From the NCBI RefSeq assembly GCF_964204645.1, contig NW_027437464.1, forward strand, positions 1 to 64,000: 64,000 nt of DNA. The letters are read 5' to 3'. The stretch comes from Tubulanus polymorphus (taxonomy: Eukaryota > Nemertea > Palaeonemertea > Tubulaniformes > Tubulanidae). Below, piece by piece: positions 1-12,300 of the stretch. The notes beneath the pieces are model-generated. The model was not told where the DNA came from. It did no database searches and was given only the letters and a program-made list of their open reading frames with translations. Position 1 is the first letter of the stretch; every line of letters begins with the position of its first letter. Both the position numbers and the translations under genes were made by a program.

Positions 1-715
1 GCCGCGGATGAAAAACCAGTCGAAAAAGCCACCATGGTTTATGGAATACATGTATGATAGATAATCAGGCTTAATAGATACTTTTAAAACTGAGAATTGG
101 ATATCCAAAAACAGGAGATCTTCTGGTGAAAGTATTTTTCAAACGTTCTATACGACATTAATGCTAAACGTGGGCTAAGTCTATTCTAAGCTAGGTCACA
201 AAGGAAACCATCACGCATCGTTATCGGACAATATTCACACACACAAAATTGCAATCTACAATCAAAAATCCATAAGTGATTAAAATTAAAGAAAAACATT
301 ACGGACAAGCCCATTGTAAACTACCCCAAATCCAAATATTGAAAATACGGTGTACGGATTTACTGTAGAAGTTTCAAAGAATTAAAACCGATCACGAAAT
401 CTTAGCTCATTACAGCAGCTTTCGTTTTTCCGATACGTTTCGACGACAATTTAGTTGATTTGGCTTACTGGGACCAAATTAATCATGCAGTGATATGTTA
501 TATAAGATACGGTCTATTCGATGATTTCGCAAAGGTTTGATAGACGGAAAATTCAGGACTAAAAATAAAACGTTTAAATGAGCTAACACCGACAACTGTT
601 GTGTGGTAGTTAGCAGTAAGAAAGCCTTCATAATATAGTTTACCGAGACATGTAATATAAGCAAAACAATACGACAATATAAATTAATTTAGAAATCGAA
701 AATCAAAAATCAAGG
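1..715. other. Left flank, no gene seen
   Basis: AT-rich sequence without a convincing exon, RNA gene or tandem repeat. It lies downstream (3' side) of the minus-strand coding remnant that ends at 716, so it may hold its 3' untranslated region, but no decisive polyadenylation context was identified. Confidence 0.4.
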
Positions 716-1479
716 CTAGTAATAAGTGAGGGCAGCCACTATCCACGAACTATTGACTCCGTTTATTTTCTTTCCGTCAACGACACTGGCGCCGGGAACC
801 ACGAAAAGGACTTGTTTCAGTTCCTGCCGATCGTGAACGTCTAAATTTGATAACGAGTCATCATCGAGTACAATAGATCCTGATAATTTCCTGACCGGCC
901 TTCTACAACTAATTAATTGTTTTTTGGATACTGCGGCCACGTAAATTCCGTAATTTTCCCAATCAACGAGAACGACATCTCCGTCGACGACCTGGATATT
1001 CTTAGCTCCCTCGCCTGAAATATAACATACATAAACGGGTTTTAGTGTAGAACACATTCATTTATGTTTTCATTCTAGATGAATAAACAACCGCAGTCGA
1101 AACGCTCTGCGGACAAAACATTACGAGGTTTATCCCTAGTTTGTCAAAAGTTAGCAGTTAAAAGTGACTTCGAATCGGGATAAACCTGGATTTGTTGTTA
1201 TGTGTGCGCAGGACGCTTTCGTAGAATGAGCGTATTGTATCCAATGTATTCACTCTAGTGTTAACACGATGACATACCCGGTTTGACGAGAGGATTTTCA
1301 CCAACGTCTGGGCAAACGACGTTAATATCCAAGCCAGGAACAGCTAAAACGAGCGGGAAAATAGAAACGATTTTAATATCCTTATCTTAATTCTATCGAC
1401 TGATAAGTAGACATATTTTATAGCAACAATGTTACTTACTGTAGTTTGTCGATAACGTCTTATTTACGTCCTGCCCAAC
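716..1479 (-). CDS. Spliced coding remnant, 3 exons, unknown protein (5' end not found)
   Basis: Three minus-strand exons join in one reading frame: 1440-1479, 1278-1343 and 716-1014, with the TAG stop at 716-718. Each acceptor has a pyrimidine-rich tract ending in AG (TTTCAATTCAG, CGCTCGTTTTAG, TTATATTTCAG). The donors read ACA|GTAAGT and CCGG|GTATGT. Phases agree at both junctions (phase 1 then phase 1). The joined stretch is about 134 residues with no stop. It contains the segments VPGLDINVVCPDVGENP and VVLVDWENYGIYVAAVSKKQ and ends in SSWIVAALTYY. I do not recognise a domain. The 5' part is missing: the nearest upstream splice-flanked exon (1591-1629) does not join in frame. It may be the 3' end of a host gene or of a transposase related to the relic at 61220-62318, which is on the same strand. 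That link is inference only. Confidence 0.6.
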
Positions 1480-1590
1480 CTGAATTGAAAAGACCAAGAA
1501 CACATTGCCAATGATCGGTTTTCACTAACACCACAACAACACGATTGAAACCCTTTGATGACGGAACTTTCATTATTTGAAATCGCTTAC

Positions 1591-1629
1591 CTTCTGTCTT
1601 TTCGGTCACCGGTAAATTTCGCCAAAAAT
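1591..1629 (-). other. Candidate 39-nt exon, phase conflict
   Basis: A minus-strand stretch is bounded by a strong acceptor (GTGCCTTTTTTAG) and a strong donor (GAAG|GTAAGC). Two of its frames are open, but neither continues without a stop into the exon at 1440-1479, so it cannot be joined to that model as read. It may be an exon of a decayed gene, an alternative exon, or chance splice signals. Confidence 0.25.
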
Positions 1630-3928
1630 CTAAAAAAGGCACAAGCAAATTGAATGTGAAGACAGATTTAGTGGCATGATACCAATAAATGGCACTCAAA
1701 CTCAAACTCGCTCGTTGGGCTTTAATACTGGCCCTTTTCAAAGTTGGTGCCCTTTTTTCACTGTGCAGTAAGTCGTCACTGAATGCCCCTGGATCCAGGC
1801 CTGAAATGGACAGTCACAAAGATTTAAATCATCTTTCGCTTTTGGGACTAGATTTCTTTTAGTCACAGGAAACACAAATTATATATTGGTGGTATCTGAT
1901 GGATCCTGAACGTTTCTCAAATGAACAGCGCACGTTTTGAATTTCAGATAAACTGTTAAAACGGTTTAACTCACTTTGTCAATGCAAATATCTTTGTGGC
2001 CAAAATGAAACTCACTGACGTGTATTTTCAATATTGTTTGTCCACCCCCCGTCCTTCACGTCATGTTCGTTAAGGCCGAGCGAGCTTCGCCCTTCGTCAG
2101 TTTAACATTAACATTTTTATGAACCCCCTCCAGGAAAAGCCATGGATCCGCGCCTGTGTCTGTCTGTATAAACGCGGTCAGAGTATGCTTACGCCATTTG
2201 AATCCATGCATACAATGAGAAATATGAATATAACAATTGTAATAAAAGCTGCAAGATATTTATATACTTAGGTGAACTCCACAATTTTTAGATATCCGAA
2301 ACATTGCCCCCCAGTTCCAATCCTCACTGCCCAAGTCTATTGCCTAACCAATGTGACGATATTATCAGCAAGCCTAGGGTTGGCTGGATTTGAAAGAGCC
2401 CCCCCCCCCCCCACTCTCGTCAGCAAAAGTTCCACTCTGGACTCAATCTAAAATAAAACATGTCGGGATCAGGGGTGGATCTAGGACTTTTGTAGGGGTG
2501 GAGTCCGGGAAAGTAAAAAGGAACCATATTAAATGTTACTGTAATGACGATGCAACACGCACAACGACATTACATAGACATCCGACCGTTAGGGGCTACT
2601 CGACTATAGAAACGTTTTGAAAATTTGAGAAGAATGTGGTAAGATTTCCACGAAGTTGAACAATGAAATCCATGATAATAATCGTAACATACACAACACC
2701 ACGACCACAATCACAATACCATCGTATATTCATCATTTTGCACTTCTGTTTGCGTTCTAATTCACCTTAATTTAAAAATGGTCACTTAGGATTTCTTGGA
2801 GTAGACGTTTGTAGGGACCTTCCAATTTATGGAGGGGGGATACGGACCCCTTCGGACCCCTCTCAATCCGCCCGGCCTGAGGATCACCGCCATAAATCTT
2901 TATCATCGACAAGGCTGATTTTATTTCTTTAATCTTTAGTATAGTGCATCTCTCTGGTTATATTACGGTTGTTTTTTTGTGCGCAACTATATTCATAACT
3001 CTGAATAGTTAAGTAACTACGGGGAATCACAAAACCTATCTTCAGAGCATGGACATTCAAACATTCTCTGGAGTAGTCAAAACTGTTTCAAAAGTTTAGG
3101 ACAAAATTAATTCATTCAGATTTCATTTCATTCCGTCAATTATGCAACACTCCAACTTGATATAATCGAAAATATGAAATGAAGGAGACACGCGTCGTAG
3201 CCGTTGTTATGTAACTATAATCAATATTTTGGTCAGATTAAACACGTGGAAATTTAGAATCTAATACTGCCTTCGGGTCACTTGCACAACACTTGCTACA
3301 AAAACATAGCCACACTTGCTACAAAAACATAGCCATGCGCTCTCCTTATGTGCTTACTTCATCGGCCTTCAAGGTTTTGAGTTCTTTTCCATTGAATAAA
3401 TTAGCTTGAACTTAAACTAGTCGAGTTCAAAGACAGTCTTTTATAAAAAATAGATGCACACTATAAACCTATGGCATGTGGTCTATAGAAAAGTCGTTAT
3501 CTCCAGAAGGCGGACTCGACGAACGTAACCGGGTGTTTGAACATCTCCGAATCACCAAATCGCCGAATTCAGTTGAAATTCAGTAGGATACATTGATTAA
3601 TGCAATTTGTTAACATTTTTACCGCTATAGTGAAACAAACTTGTTACTAAATGCGTTTAAAAAGCACGTTGGGGAATTCATCGTTCACGGTTTAGAAATG
3701 TTATTCGTGTTACCTGTTAGGACTAATATTTCATACCCAATGTATAAATATAAGTGTGGCCATGCGACGGTCAATGCACAAAACTGTATCCAATATAAAG
3801 TCCAACGGGGCCTGGCGCGGATCTAGTTTTAGAATACGGATCATCTTTCTATCTAAATAGCAAATTTATATTTTGTATTTATTTATTTTAACCGGCTTCA
3901 AAACTAACATAAGCATTACTGTACATTT

Positions 3929-3931
<3 letters not shown>
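1630..3931. other. Left flank intergenic sequence with small repeats
   Basis: No exon with splice signals and an open frame was found. The stretch holds a C14 tract at 2399-2412, a possible short element at 2470-2879 (listed separately), and a 23-bp direct duplication at about 3290-3335 containing CTTGCTACAAAAACATAGCC. Ends resembling GGATCC-containing MITE termini occur near 1784-1802 and 2140-2156. Confidence 0.4.
2470..2879. mobile_element. Possible short TIR element with GGATC-type ends
   Basis: The left end reads CAGGGGTGGATCTAGGA. The reverse complement of the right end reads CAGGCCGGGCGGATTGAG. These resemble the CAGGGGCGGATCC-type termini common on short nonautonomous elements in animal genomes. 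The same type of end occurs at 7381-7393, 12061-12075 and, in U2, 34634-34646. There is no coding capacity. Target-site duplications could not be confirmed. Confidence 0.4.

Positions 3932-3984
<53 letters not shown>
3932..3984. repeat. (TA)n microsatellite, left of U1
   Basis: An uninterrupted alternating AT tract of 53 nt directly abuts the left terminal inverted repeat of unit U1. Equivalent tracts lie between U1 and U2 and after U2. Confidence 0.97.
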
Positions 3985-3985
<1 letters not shown>

Positions 3986-4022
3986 TTAAAAACGCCCACT
4001 TAACGGGACTTACATATGAGAC
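3985..4022 (+). repeat. U1 left terminal inverted repeat
   Basis: Begins CTTAAAAACGCCCACTTAAC and pairs with 31150-31194 on the other strand. The identical left end recurs at 31253-31290 in U2. Confidence 0.7.
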
Positions 4023-5491
4023 CTGCAAATCGGGCCCTAGTAGAAGGGCATGTTTTTGAGCTACCAATGAAAGTCAAATCGGTATAAAACCACCTGAAGA
4101 GACGATGTATCACTTCAGTTAGTCGATGTATTGCTTTCCCTTTATGAAAATGACTTTTCCTTTCAGACCGATTTTTTGGGCCTGTCCCCGTAATCCCTTT
4201 GGGTCTTTAACCCTTTCACACCTAAAATTTTTTATTAAAAAAAAAATATTAAATTTCCGTTAAATCATCATCAAGCTAACCATAACACCCCCGGCAGCTA
4301 TCGAAATGAACAGATTACATATTCTATTGCAGTTTACAAAATTACTCGGCCAATTTAAAAGGAAAGATGGTATCATTATCTTAGCCTTAGAGATCCTTAG
4401 ACCAACGAAATGATTAATGATGAACTAGTTAATTTTGGGCTTGGGTAATCTAAATAAAATGCCGCTGACACATAATGCAAGATTGCTGAGAATTCACAAA
4501 TTGTTAGTAGAGGCTAAATTTGTCACGTAAGAAAATCATATCGTGACGTTGGCATACAATGGTGCGCGCCGATTGGCCGTTCCGTCACGCAAATGCTTTA
4601 AAGGTGCGGCCGGAACTGCATCCGAAAATCTGCATCCCAATTGTATCTCATTTTGGAGTTGTGTCATGCAGATATATGTAGCCTATATACTTTAGTGTTA
4701 CCCCTTTATCCTGATGCTGTTTCATTGTTTGAGGCCATATTTTATACGGAAATATTATTTTGCAATTAAATGGAGTGATAATTATTTAGATCGTAACTTT
4801 TCTGCTTTCTTTTTCTTCTATTTCGTTTTTCATTGGTCATCGTTCGTATCAAAGCTTGCTCAATTCGAATCGGTCTATCCCAGCTTGAAGCCAAAATAGA
4901 TGCTGGTTCAGACGGATTAATTTATTTTTTCACCCATTTTAAGAAAATTTGACTATATCGAACGTGCAGGTACCTGGATCCAGGAAATCTCTATTTTTGT
5001 GACGGTACCGAATTGGCTGCAACGTGATTCCATTGCAGTTTTGATTCATTCATCGCTGATTTTGTAATACAGTCTGGAACAATTCTAGAGGCCAAATGCT
5101 CACGGTACTAACAGTGCTCACAGTTGATACTTTTTACTGATTCAAGGGGACCACAGACTTGTCAGTTTAAAACCAGTAACCATGGGTAGTGTATAAACAT
5201 ATGATTAAACATTATTTTTTCCAACAAATTTACAAAATTTTACTGTGTGCAATGGAGAAATGCAACAATTATTGTGAGTACATTATTGCCTTTCATTTTT
5301 CGTTAAATTTTAACATCTGGATAAGTGCAAAAAGTGCAAATATTGAAGTAATGCTCTCTATGATTTGTTGATAGGATCATGTATCCGTAGTCGCGATAGC
5401 TTTAAATTAGATGAAAGTGGCAGAAATCCCTTAAAATAAGTGCAATATCATCAATATCAATATAATATCGATATCATCGAGCCAGATTCAT
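4023..5491. other. U1 left arm
   Basis: No convincing gene. Around 4540-4620 there is a CpG-richer patch with promoter-like motifs in order: TGACGTT, GATTGGCC (inverted CCAAT), CGTCACGCAAAT and CTTTAAAG. No good first exon follows. The U2 copy (31291-32765) shows two substitutions and one 6-nt insertion over roughly the first 1.4 kb in my reading. Confidence 0.35.
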
Positions 5492-5504
5492 CTTACGAAA
5501 ATGG

Positions 5505-5790
5505 TACACGTGTAATTGTAAATGAAAATACACGTGTAAAATTGGCCCAATTTTACACGTGTACTTTATCCAAATTACACGTGTACTTCATCCTAATTAC
5601 ACGTGTACTTCATCCAAATTACACGTGTACTTCATCCTAACTACACGTGTACTTCATCCTAATTACACGTGTACTTCATCCAAATTAAACGTGTACTTCA
5701 TCCTAACTACACGTGTAGTTCATCCTTATTACACGTGTATTTCATCCAATATTACACGTGTCTTACACGTGTACTTCATGCTAAACACAT
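5505..5790. repeat. Left subterminal array of ACACGTGT, 21-22-bp period
   Basis: About a dozen copies of a unit close to ATTACACGTGTACTTCATCC, some with point changes (AAACGTGT, ACATGTGT). Each holds a CACGTG E-box palindrome. Two units were lost or gained between U1 and U2. Likely transposase-binding subterminal repeats; bHLH binding is also possible on sequence alone. Confidence 0.85.
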
Positions 5791-5839
5791 GTGTCTTTGA
5801 TTGCCATTTTTTGTTGAATTCAAATCAAACCACCATGTG

Positions 5840-8800
5840 AGGAAATCTCCTTAATCTATGTGCTGTTTAGAATGAACACTCAAGAGATTCACATTTTCCA
5901 TACTAACTGATTTATTCATCTTCATAAATTTTATAAATTTTTGAGTAATTGCATGTCTTATGTTGGCCTCTTTTGCACCCTTCTCCTTTCGACATTGTTC
6001 TGAAATGATAACCATTTGAAAAAAATTAAGCAAAAGTATACAATGATTTCTTTACGAGGATAAATAAATCAACTTCAGCTGCTTGGGATGATGATTAAAT
6101 TATATAGCTTTTTCTAACAGTCTTCTGCATATAACAGCTTTTCACTCTTAATGACTTGATTTTAAGCCATATGGTGAAATGCTTGACAATCTGGAAATTT
6201 CAATGTTCAACGCCACCTGATGAAAAACAAGGGGTCTAGGGACACCATGCCCGTACGGTTACGAATGCTAAACAATCAACATAATGAAATAGAAACAGGA
6301 CATTGAAACTCACCACAATCATAGAACATGTCACAAGCTACAATTTTACAATTGATCGATGTTATAATGTATTCATAGGTACCAAAATAAATTAGACAAA
6401 TTGTATATAATTCAATACTCAACTCCCCCTGGTGGTGAGAACAAAAACCTGGGTAACCCCAATTCCACATGAGGTGAATACTACAACAGTGGTAACAATT
6501 ATCACATATCAAGACTATAAGTCAAAACCTGTCGATATTTTCCTTCAAAAACCTTCTTTTATCTACGAATGAGAACTGATGACACCAAGATGGCTGCCAA
6601 ATGTGTCATGCTTGACTGATCGAAAAATCTGTCTCGTATGTTTTAGATTGTTAAGAAATGTATACCCATCTCAAATTTCAAAGAAAAATTGCAAACCATT
6701 AGGCAGCTACAAGGCAAAAATGACCTTTTTGGGTACAAAAAAGGTCACATGATGGCCATCTTGTGTCAAGATGGCCATCTTCATCTTCAAAATCTCCTTT
6801 GAAAACTTCAAAAAATTGCATAAGTGATGATTTTGGGGAACGAAAATGGCCAATGCAGTTGGCCATCTTGATTCGGACCAGTTTTGGGCTGAAGACATGT
6901 CTAGGATAGATATGTGTGTAACTTAAATATCAAGAGTATTAAAACTTCCCAAAATACTGGATTCCATCTACAGACGAACAAAGGGTGAATGCAATAGCCC
7001 GCTTGCTTGGACTTACGTCTCAAATGGGCTAAAGCTGGGGACACATAAGGCAATTTCGTCGAGCACTTAAGTTGTGCAACGAAATCGTCGGTAAAATCAC
7101 CTAGTTTGTCAGGGTCTGCGCCGACTGAATCGCCCGAATCCAACACGTCCTGCGACTGAATCACCCAACACATCAGGCCACGGTGATTGTTCGCCTTGAG
7201 CGCCATATTAAACGTTAAACCCTCCCCTTTTCTGACCAAGTGCCCTTTTGAATCACAGGTGAAAAATTCCACCCTATGATCAAAGTGCACAAACCCCATA
7301 GCCTACAACCGTTTCACACAGGGAGACCTGTATTGACTAGTGCCCTTTTCATAAGAGCTGAACCCTCGTTCTTCCAGCTTGGATCCGCCCCTGTAAAACA
7401 ACAACAAATGAATGCTAGCCATTATATATTGAATTCATGTACTTACGTATTATTTAGCTGACCCGGTTTGGGTCCAACTTTTTTCCTCATGGAAGACTTT
7501 CATTGCGTCACATCCAGTCCAATGCCTTGACAATTAGTTCTTCTTTTAAATGAGTGGACAACAGCATGCATGCACCCAACAGTATTAGGTTTTCCGACTA
7601 ATCAGCGTATGGCAGCAGCTGTTGTATCATCCAATAGTGAGTAGGCATCCTAAAATGAGAAGAATTTACAATGCTTACGCTATAATCTTTACTAAAACCA
7701 TTCCGACGCTCATATAATATATAATGTAAATACCTGATTTTCATCACGCTGTCGTTGTTGAGAAATCAGTGGAGAATTGAAGGCTCTCTCGCGCTAACAT
7801 CGTTTTCCAACAATCCCCCAGTGGACACATTTTTAAGCCAAAAAAACGGGAATTCCAATTTTATAGTGTCTGTCCTTGGATCAATTCTTATTGGTGTAGA
7901 CCCTATAAAGTTTGAAAAAAAATGGTCAAGAATTGATTGCACTAACGTCGTTTTTGCCCCCAGTCGAAACTCCGACAGCGACCTAATTTCATGTCCAGCA
8001 TACAAGTTTAATGGCGATGATGGGCGCACAACAAAATCTAAATGACCCTGCAGTTTTTAGATTGGATGCATAAACACCAAAGACACTCCGTTTTTATCCC
8101 TCACAATTGGAATGATCATTTACAATTTTTTCACTGGACATTCAATCATTTAAGGCCTACTAATACTATGCTAACTAATTCAAATTCAATTCAATACTAG
8201 GTCATGTTGCTTTTCATTCCAATAAACATATTCTTTTAGTGACCTATAAACCTTTACTTTACTACATAACAATAATCATACCTGAACAATCCACAACGCG
8301 TCCTTTATACGCGGGATAATAATAAATGGCCTTCGACTTTTTTGTTCTTCCACTTCCATTCTTCCAATCCATTCTAATGAATCTAATTCAATGATCCATT
8401 CAATGATCCATTCAATGATCCACTATGTGTTTGACCTCAAACAAAGAAACAGTGTCACTTTCGGCCCAGTTGTCAATGATCCCCTTTTATGGACTGATTG
8501 TCATCCATTATTGCGTTTTGCAATCATTATGAGAATAGAATAGATCGTGAAAACCTGTGAAAACGTGTTGCTTAACAATGGCAATATGGCTGCCACCGCG
8601 CAGGGGTGCTTGGGAGTTTAATTGAAATAAATTATTTAATTATTAATAAGTTTTATGTCTGCATTTTAGTTCAATTAGAATTAAAAAATAATCGTGTTAA
8701 GTGATATTTAATTAGCAAAAATTACTTATACTAAGGGTTATTATGAAGCTAAGGCAAAATCAATTAAGTAAATTGAAAATAACGATTCAGTGAAGAAATG

Positions 8801-9100
8801 ACGATCATTTTAATATACGCTGTATTATAAAAATAGACAAAAAGGTGCATGAATAAGGCCTCTAACTATTTAATTCAACATTTAGATGAGATTATTTTGT
8901 CTAGGTTGTTTTTCTGTTCATGAAAACCATTTATCTAGAGCTCGTCAGTTCGTCAGTGAGGTTTTCATTTTGGTAGTGTTCCAAAATGGAAGACAAGTAA
9001 CACAAAGATGCGCTTTTTAGTGGAAAATTACCCGTAAATATCGATATACACCAACCGAATTCGTCTTTTGCAAGCATGGAGTTTGAAAAAGAAAATTGCA
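5840..9100. other. Interior of nested element, mostly repeats
   Basis: 6180-6520 holds a diverged piece of the 153-bp repeat with a CTCF-like site (CTCCCCCTGGTGG near 6422). 6580-7030 holds the CAAGATGGC-type module and a GGGCTAAA-type tail. 7030-7393 ends in GGATCCGCCCCTG, a short-element terminus. A minus-strand frame open over 6901-7299 spans these repeats; its U2 copy has an indel near 34499, which argues against selection. 8387-8424 holds about three copies of a 12-nt TTCAATGATCCA repeat. Confidence 0.45.
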
Positions 9101-9154
9101 AGTAAAAAGGCCAGTGAAAATACGCGAGTAGGCCTACATGTTAAACATTTGAAG

Positions 9155-10226
9155 GTAAGATCATTTTAAATGTAAGCAAATCAAATTGACTTTATTGGTC
9201 CTTATCAATATCAATAAACATGTATATTATTGGTTTGACAGTTCAATAAAGTTGACAGGACAAACAAGAGACATGGAGAATTATGCAATTGAATAGGTCA
9301 ATTGTTTAGTTTAATGTTAATGTTGTTAGTTAATCTTTTAATCCAGGTCCGATCTGGTATGTTATGCATGAGGTTTACTGTTCATCGCAACAATAGGCTA
9401 CAAAATCGCTAGCTGGAAATAAACCTACGTCGTATAGGCCTACTGTAGCCTTAAGTTCTATATGGGTTCTATTTGGGAATAATTTAATCTCAAATTACTT
9501 TTTGTTTTGTAGATGGTAATATGTTGCTAAATGATGGACATTTCGATTTTTCAAGAAGTGGATTTTGAGAATCTGGAAGATTTAAGAATTGAAAATGGCC
9601 ACAATCCACCAATAATGCAGACAATGGTTATGACAACGTAAGTTAGTAATACAGTGCCTTATGACTAAAAATGCAATCTTAATTGCCAATCTACTCATCC
9701 GATATGAACTTGACCAATCACAAAAATGTTTAATCTGTTTTGCAGCCACAGCTCATTGATGGAAATAGATGATCCTCTCCACACAAATGGTGAGGTGAAC
9801 CATCGTGGGGCTGTTACTACTATTATGGCGTTCTCCCTCAAAGCTGGATCCACATCAACTGTTTTGACTGGATTGTTGGATCAGTTGAATTTACTGTTAC
9901 TGAGAAGCGGTTCTACGCAGTTCTAATTACCCTATTTTCAAAAGATTTTCTCTATGTCCGGAGGTGAACAAATATTACTGCCCCGTATATAAGACATTAT
10001 TCAAAAAACTGCAGGTATGATACAAATGTTCATTATGTGTTATACAGTATGATAAGGCAACATTAGAGGAAAAAGGACATTTTTTTGTGTACATGCCCGT
10101 TAATGAACAACTGAAAAGACTCCTCGGCTAAGAAGAGCTAGCTAGCAAAATTAATGAATGGGCCTACAAGGAAAGCAGAACACTTCGAGCTGGTGACAGC
10201 AATATATTCAACATTTTTCATAAATA
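9155..10226 (+). pseudogene. Tnp2-like transposase relic inside nested element (U1)
   Basis: Upstream, a donor (TTTGAAG|GTAAGA at 9154/9155) suggests a 5' untranslated exon. The next acceptor (TTTTGTTTTGTAG) opens an exon with two ATGs at 9531 and 9534 that runs to 9637 (ACAAC|GTAAGT). It joins in frame to exon 9746-9926 after TGTTTTGCAG, giving about 95 residues (MMDISIFQEVDFENLED...) that end at TAA. After a frame change the sequence continues as FSLCPEVNKYYCPVYKTLF to a donor at 10014. It then joins in phase across a 54-nt intron to 10069 (EKGHFFVYMPVNEQLKRLL), which meets TAA at 10129 and stays open beyond it to 10226. The order helical N-part, Cys pair with CPxY, then F-x-Y-x-P-x-x-x-x-L-x-x-L-L resembles the N-terminal half of animal Tnp2 (Transposase_21) proteins. 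The frame break and stop make it a relic. The catalytic part was not found. Confidence 0.5.
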
Positions 10227-10310
10227 ACATTGTAATTCGGGGCTTGGGCAGTCCCCTAAGCCTCTAGTTATCTTGATAATAAATGAAAAATATCCAAAAT
10301 TTTTTGTTCA

Positions 10311-10450
10311 GATCATGATTTTTGTGAAACAGTTTTTGGATTTATTCAAGGGGCAACAAAGACATGTGCTTCATTCATACAGGATCCAATCTAGTCAATT
10401 CAGGACAAACAACGTGACTTTTTTGACACGGCATCCTGGAAAAAACTACT
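10311..10450 (+). other. Short open frame, possible further relic
   Basis: The plus-strand frame reads IMIFVKQFLDLFKGQQRHVL and continues about 27 residues to TAA. It lies downstream of the transposase relic on the same strand. It may be a further exon remnant, but no similarity is recognised. Confidence 0.2.
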
Positions 10451-10642
10451 AAATGAGGATCAAATAATTAAAAAGACAGGAGATTCCTTCAATTTCTCAA
10501 ACATTACATGCACAATCTTACTTTTAATAAAATCATGTGAAGCTAAATGATGTAATTACAAATTTTATTGCAGATTACAAAAGTGACCAATTATGAGAAA
10601 CAAGGTACATGTATAATTTTTTAGCCTAGTACATGCATCCAG

Positions 10643-10789
10643 ATTGCACGTGTATTTCAGAAGCCACATATGAATTTACACGTGTTTTTAAAATACACGT
10701 CATAAGTTACACGTGTATTTCAAAATACACGTCAAAAGTACACGTGTAATTTCATATTACACGTGTCTTTAGCTAAATACACGTGTACC
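10643..10789. repeat. Right subterminal array of ACACGTGT
   Basis: Five ACACGTGT palindromes plus two half-type ACACGTCA copies, less regular than the left array. They sit directly inside the right TIR of the nested element. Confidence 0.8.
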
Positions 10790-10800
10790 ATTTTCATAAG

Positions 10801-12300
10801 GGATCCTACCAGGCCTTCGTTATGCGACCGGTTGACGATTTTGTTATACAAATATGCTGTTTCATGTATTGTTCATTTTGATGAAAAAGGTATGGCTGAT
10901 TTATTAATGGATAGACAAATAAATGAATTTAGACTCGGATATTGCGAAATAAGTCGACGCTTTCGTAACAAATATATACTCCACACTAATCTGATACAGT
11001 ATTAGTGGGTCATGTTTTTATACGAAACTGATCCATAGGACCATTACACACACACACACATACACACACAGTCCCTCGAATATTGGGTTTTCAATGTGTT
11101 ATAGCCCATTGCATGCCATTCCACATGATAGATAGAACGACCATTTGAGACCTGGGACTCAAGCACCAGCAGAGAATTCGGGGCACGACAGTCCTTATTG
11201 GGTCTTGTATAAAACTTAAATAGCATACCGGTATATCGGGTACCCGGTATATGATTTCGAGACCAACAGAACGGTTCGTTTCCTTTGTAATAGTCATCTC
11301 CATACACCCCCGATACACAACCAGCCTCGCACCCTCCGATACACCACCGGCCTCGCAAACAGCCGACGCTTTTCAAAAATACCGAACGCGAACGCCTAGC
11401 TACTCGATCAGGGACGTGCCACCTACGACCGTAAAGCGACATGCCGCACCAATAATTGAATAACCCAAGACGCCATAATAAATGTTATTCTGCATTTAAG
11501 GGGGGGGGGGAGTATCAAATTAGTCCGAATTGCAAACAGCAGCATTTTGTTCTGAGGCACAAATACGGTGATATTTAAAGCAGTTGGGATTTTCTGTGTA
11601 CGGGCCACATGTAACAAAAGAACAAGTTTGAGTTTGGTCATATATGAGCTGTCCAATTTAAGTTGTTGTAAGCATAGCCCTTTGACAGTGAAATGCCACA
11701 ATAATAACCACTGAGATAGTCTTAGCTAAAGGATTGCTTAATAGATGTCGAATAAACACTATAATCCGTGTATACTGTAGATAAATGAAGAAATCCTACA
11801 CTTCAAATTTAAAATTATACGATCAAATTTATTACTATGAAACCACAGCCATCATCAGGTGGAATGACCAGAAAAACAAGTGTTTACGGTAGGCGGCCGC
11901 ACTGAACCAGGCAGGTTTTTTTCATGAAAGTTGCCCAGTAAACGGATTTAAACAAATCTAAATCTTCGATCCAATTGAACCATTTGTTTTCGATTTTGAT
12001 GAAGTTTTGACTCAATAGTATCAATCGTATACCCGGTACCTAAGATGCCATTTTCATTACCAGGCGGATCTAGGAAATTTGGAAGAAAAGAAAATGTATT
12101 TTTTTAAAAATTAGCTCTTATGGCCTCTAGAAAATTGGTCAAAGTGGTCAAAATTAGCTCTTATGGCCTCTAGAAAATTGGTCAAAGTGGTCAAAATTAG
12201 CTCTTATGGCCTCTAGAATTCATCTAAGATGTGAATATTTAATCACGAATCCCCGATGTCGGCTGTGTATCCTGATATTACTGTACGGTACATAATTTTA
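10801..12300. other. U1 spacer after nested element
   Basis: Holds an open plus-strand frame (10801-11005, ending LHTNLIQY) of unknown meaning, an (AC)n tract at 11046-11070, a palindromic patch at 11224-11252 around GGGTACCC, a G11 tract at 11500-11510, and two overlapping open frames of opposite strand at 11044-11463 that include repeat sequence and are not credible genes. A GGCGGATCTAGGA motif at 12063 resembles a short-element end. Confidence 0.35.
12111..12219. repeat. 43-bp tandem repeat, 2.5 copies
   Basis: The unit starts TTAGCTCTTATGGCCTCTAG and repeats at 12111, 12154 and 12197. The U2 counterpart is at about 39361-39470. Confidence 0.9.

Larger units (their letters stand above)
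5492..10800 (+). mobile_element. Nested 5.3-kb TIR element with ACACGTGT subterminal arrays (U1)
   Basis: The left end (5492-5514) and the reverse complement of the right end (10778-10800) match at 22 of 23 positions; both read CTTAYGAAAATGGTACACGT followed by GTA. Inside each end lies an array of the palindrome ACACGTGT. Dense subterminal repeats plus a Tnp2-like transposase are the architecture of CACTA/En-Spm (CMC) elements, in which subterminal repeats bind an element-encoded protein. The termini do not start with CACTA, and no target-site duplication is obvious (GATTCAT on the left against GGATCC on the right), so superfamily assignment is inference. The interior also carries copies of the dispersed repeat family at about 6180-7030. 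Confidence 0.6.

Noticed and set aside
4540-4900. Promoter with a following gene in the left arm
   Set aside because: The motifs (CCAAT, CRE-like, CTTTAAAG) are suggestive, but the 61-codon AT-rich frame after them looks like chance and no donor follows.
6901-7299. Minus-strand 132-codon frame as a gene
   Set aside because: It spans the ends of two repeat elements, and the U2 copy has a frame-changing indel near its start.
11044-11463. Overlapping frames on both strands near the (AC)n tract
   Set aside because: Both strands are open over the same bases and part is TATTGGGTC-family repeat; there is no splice support.
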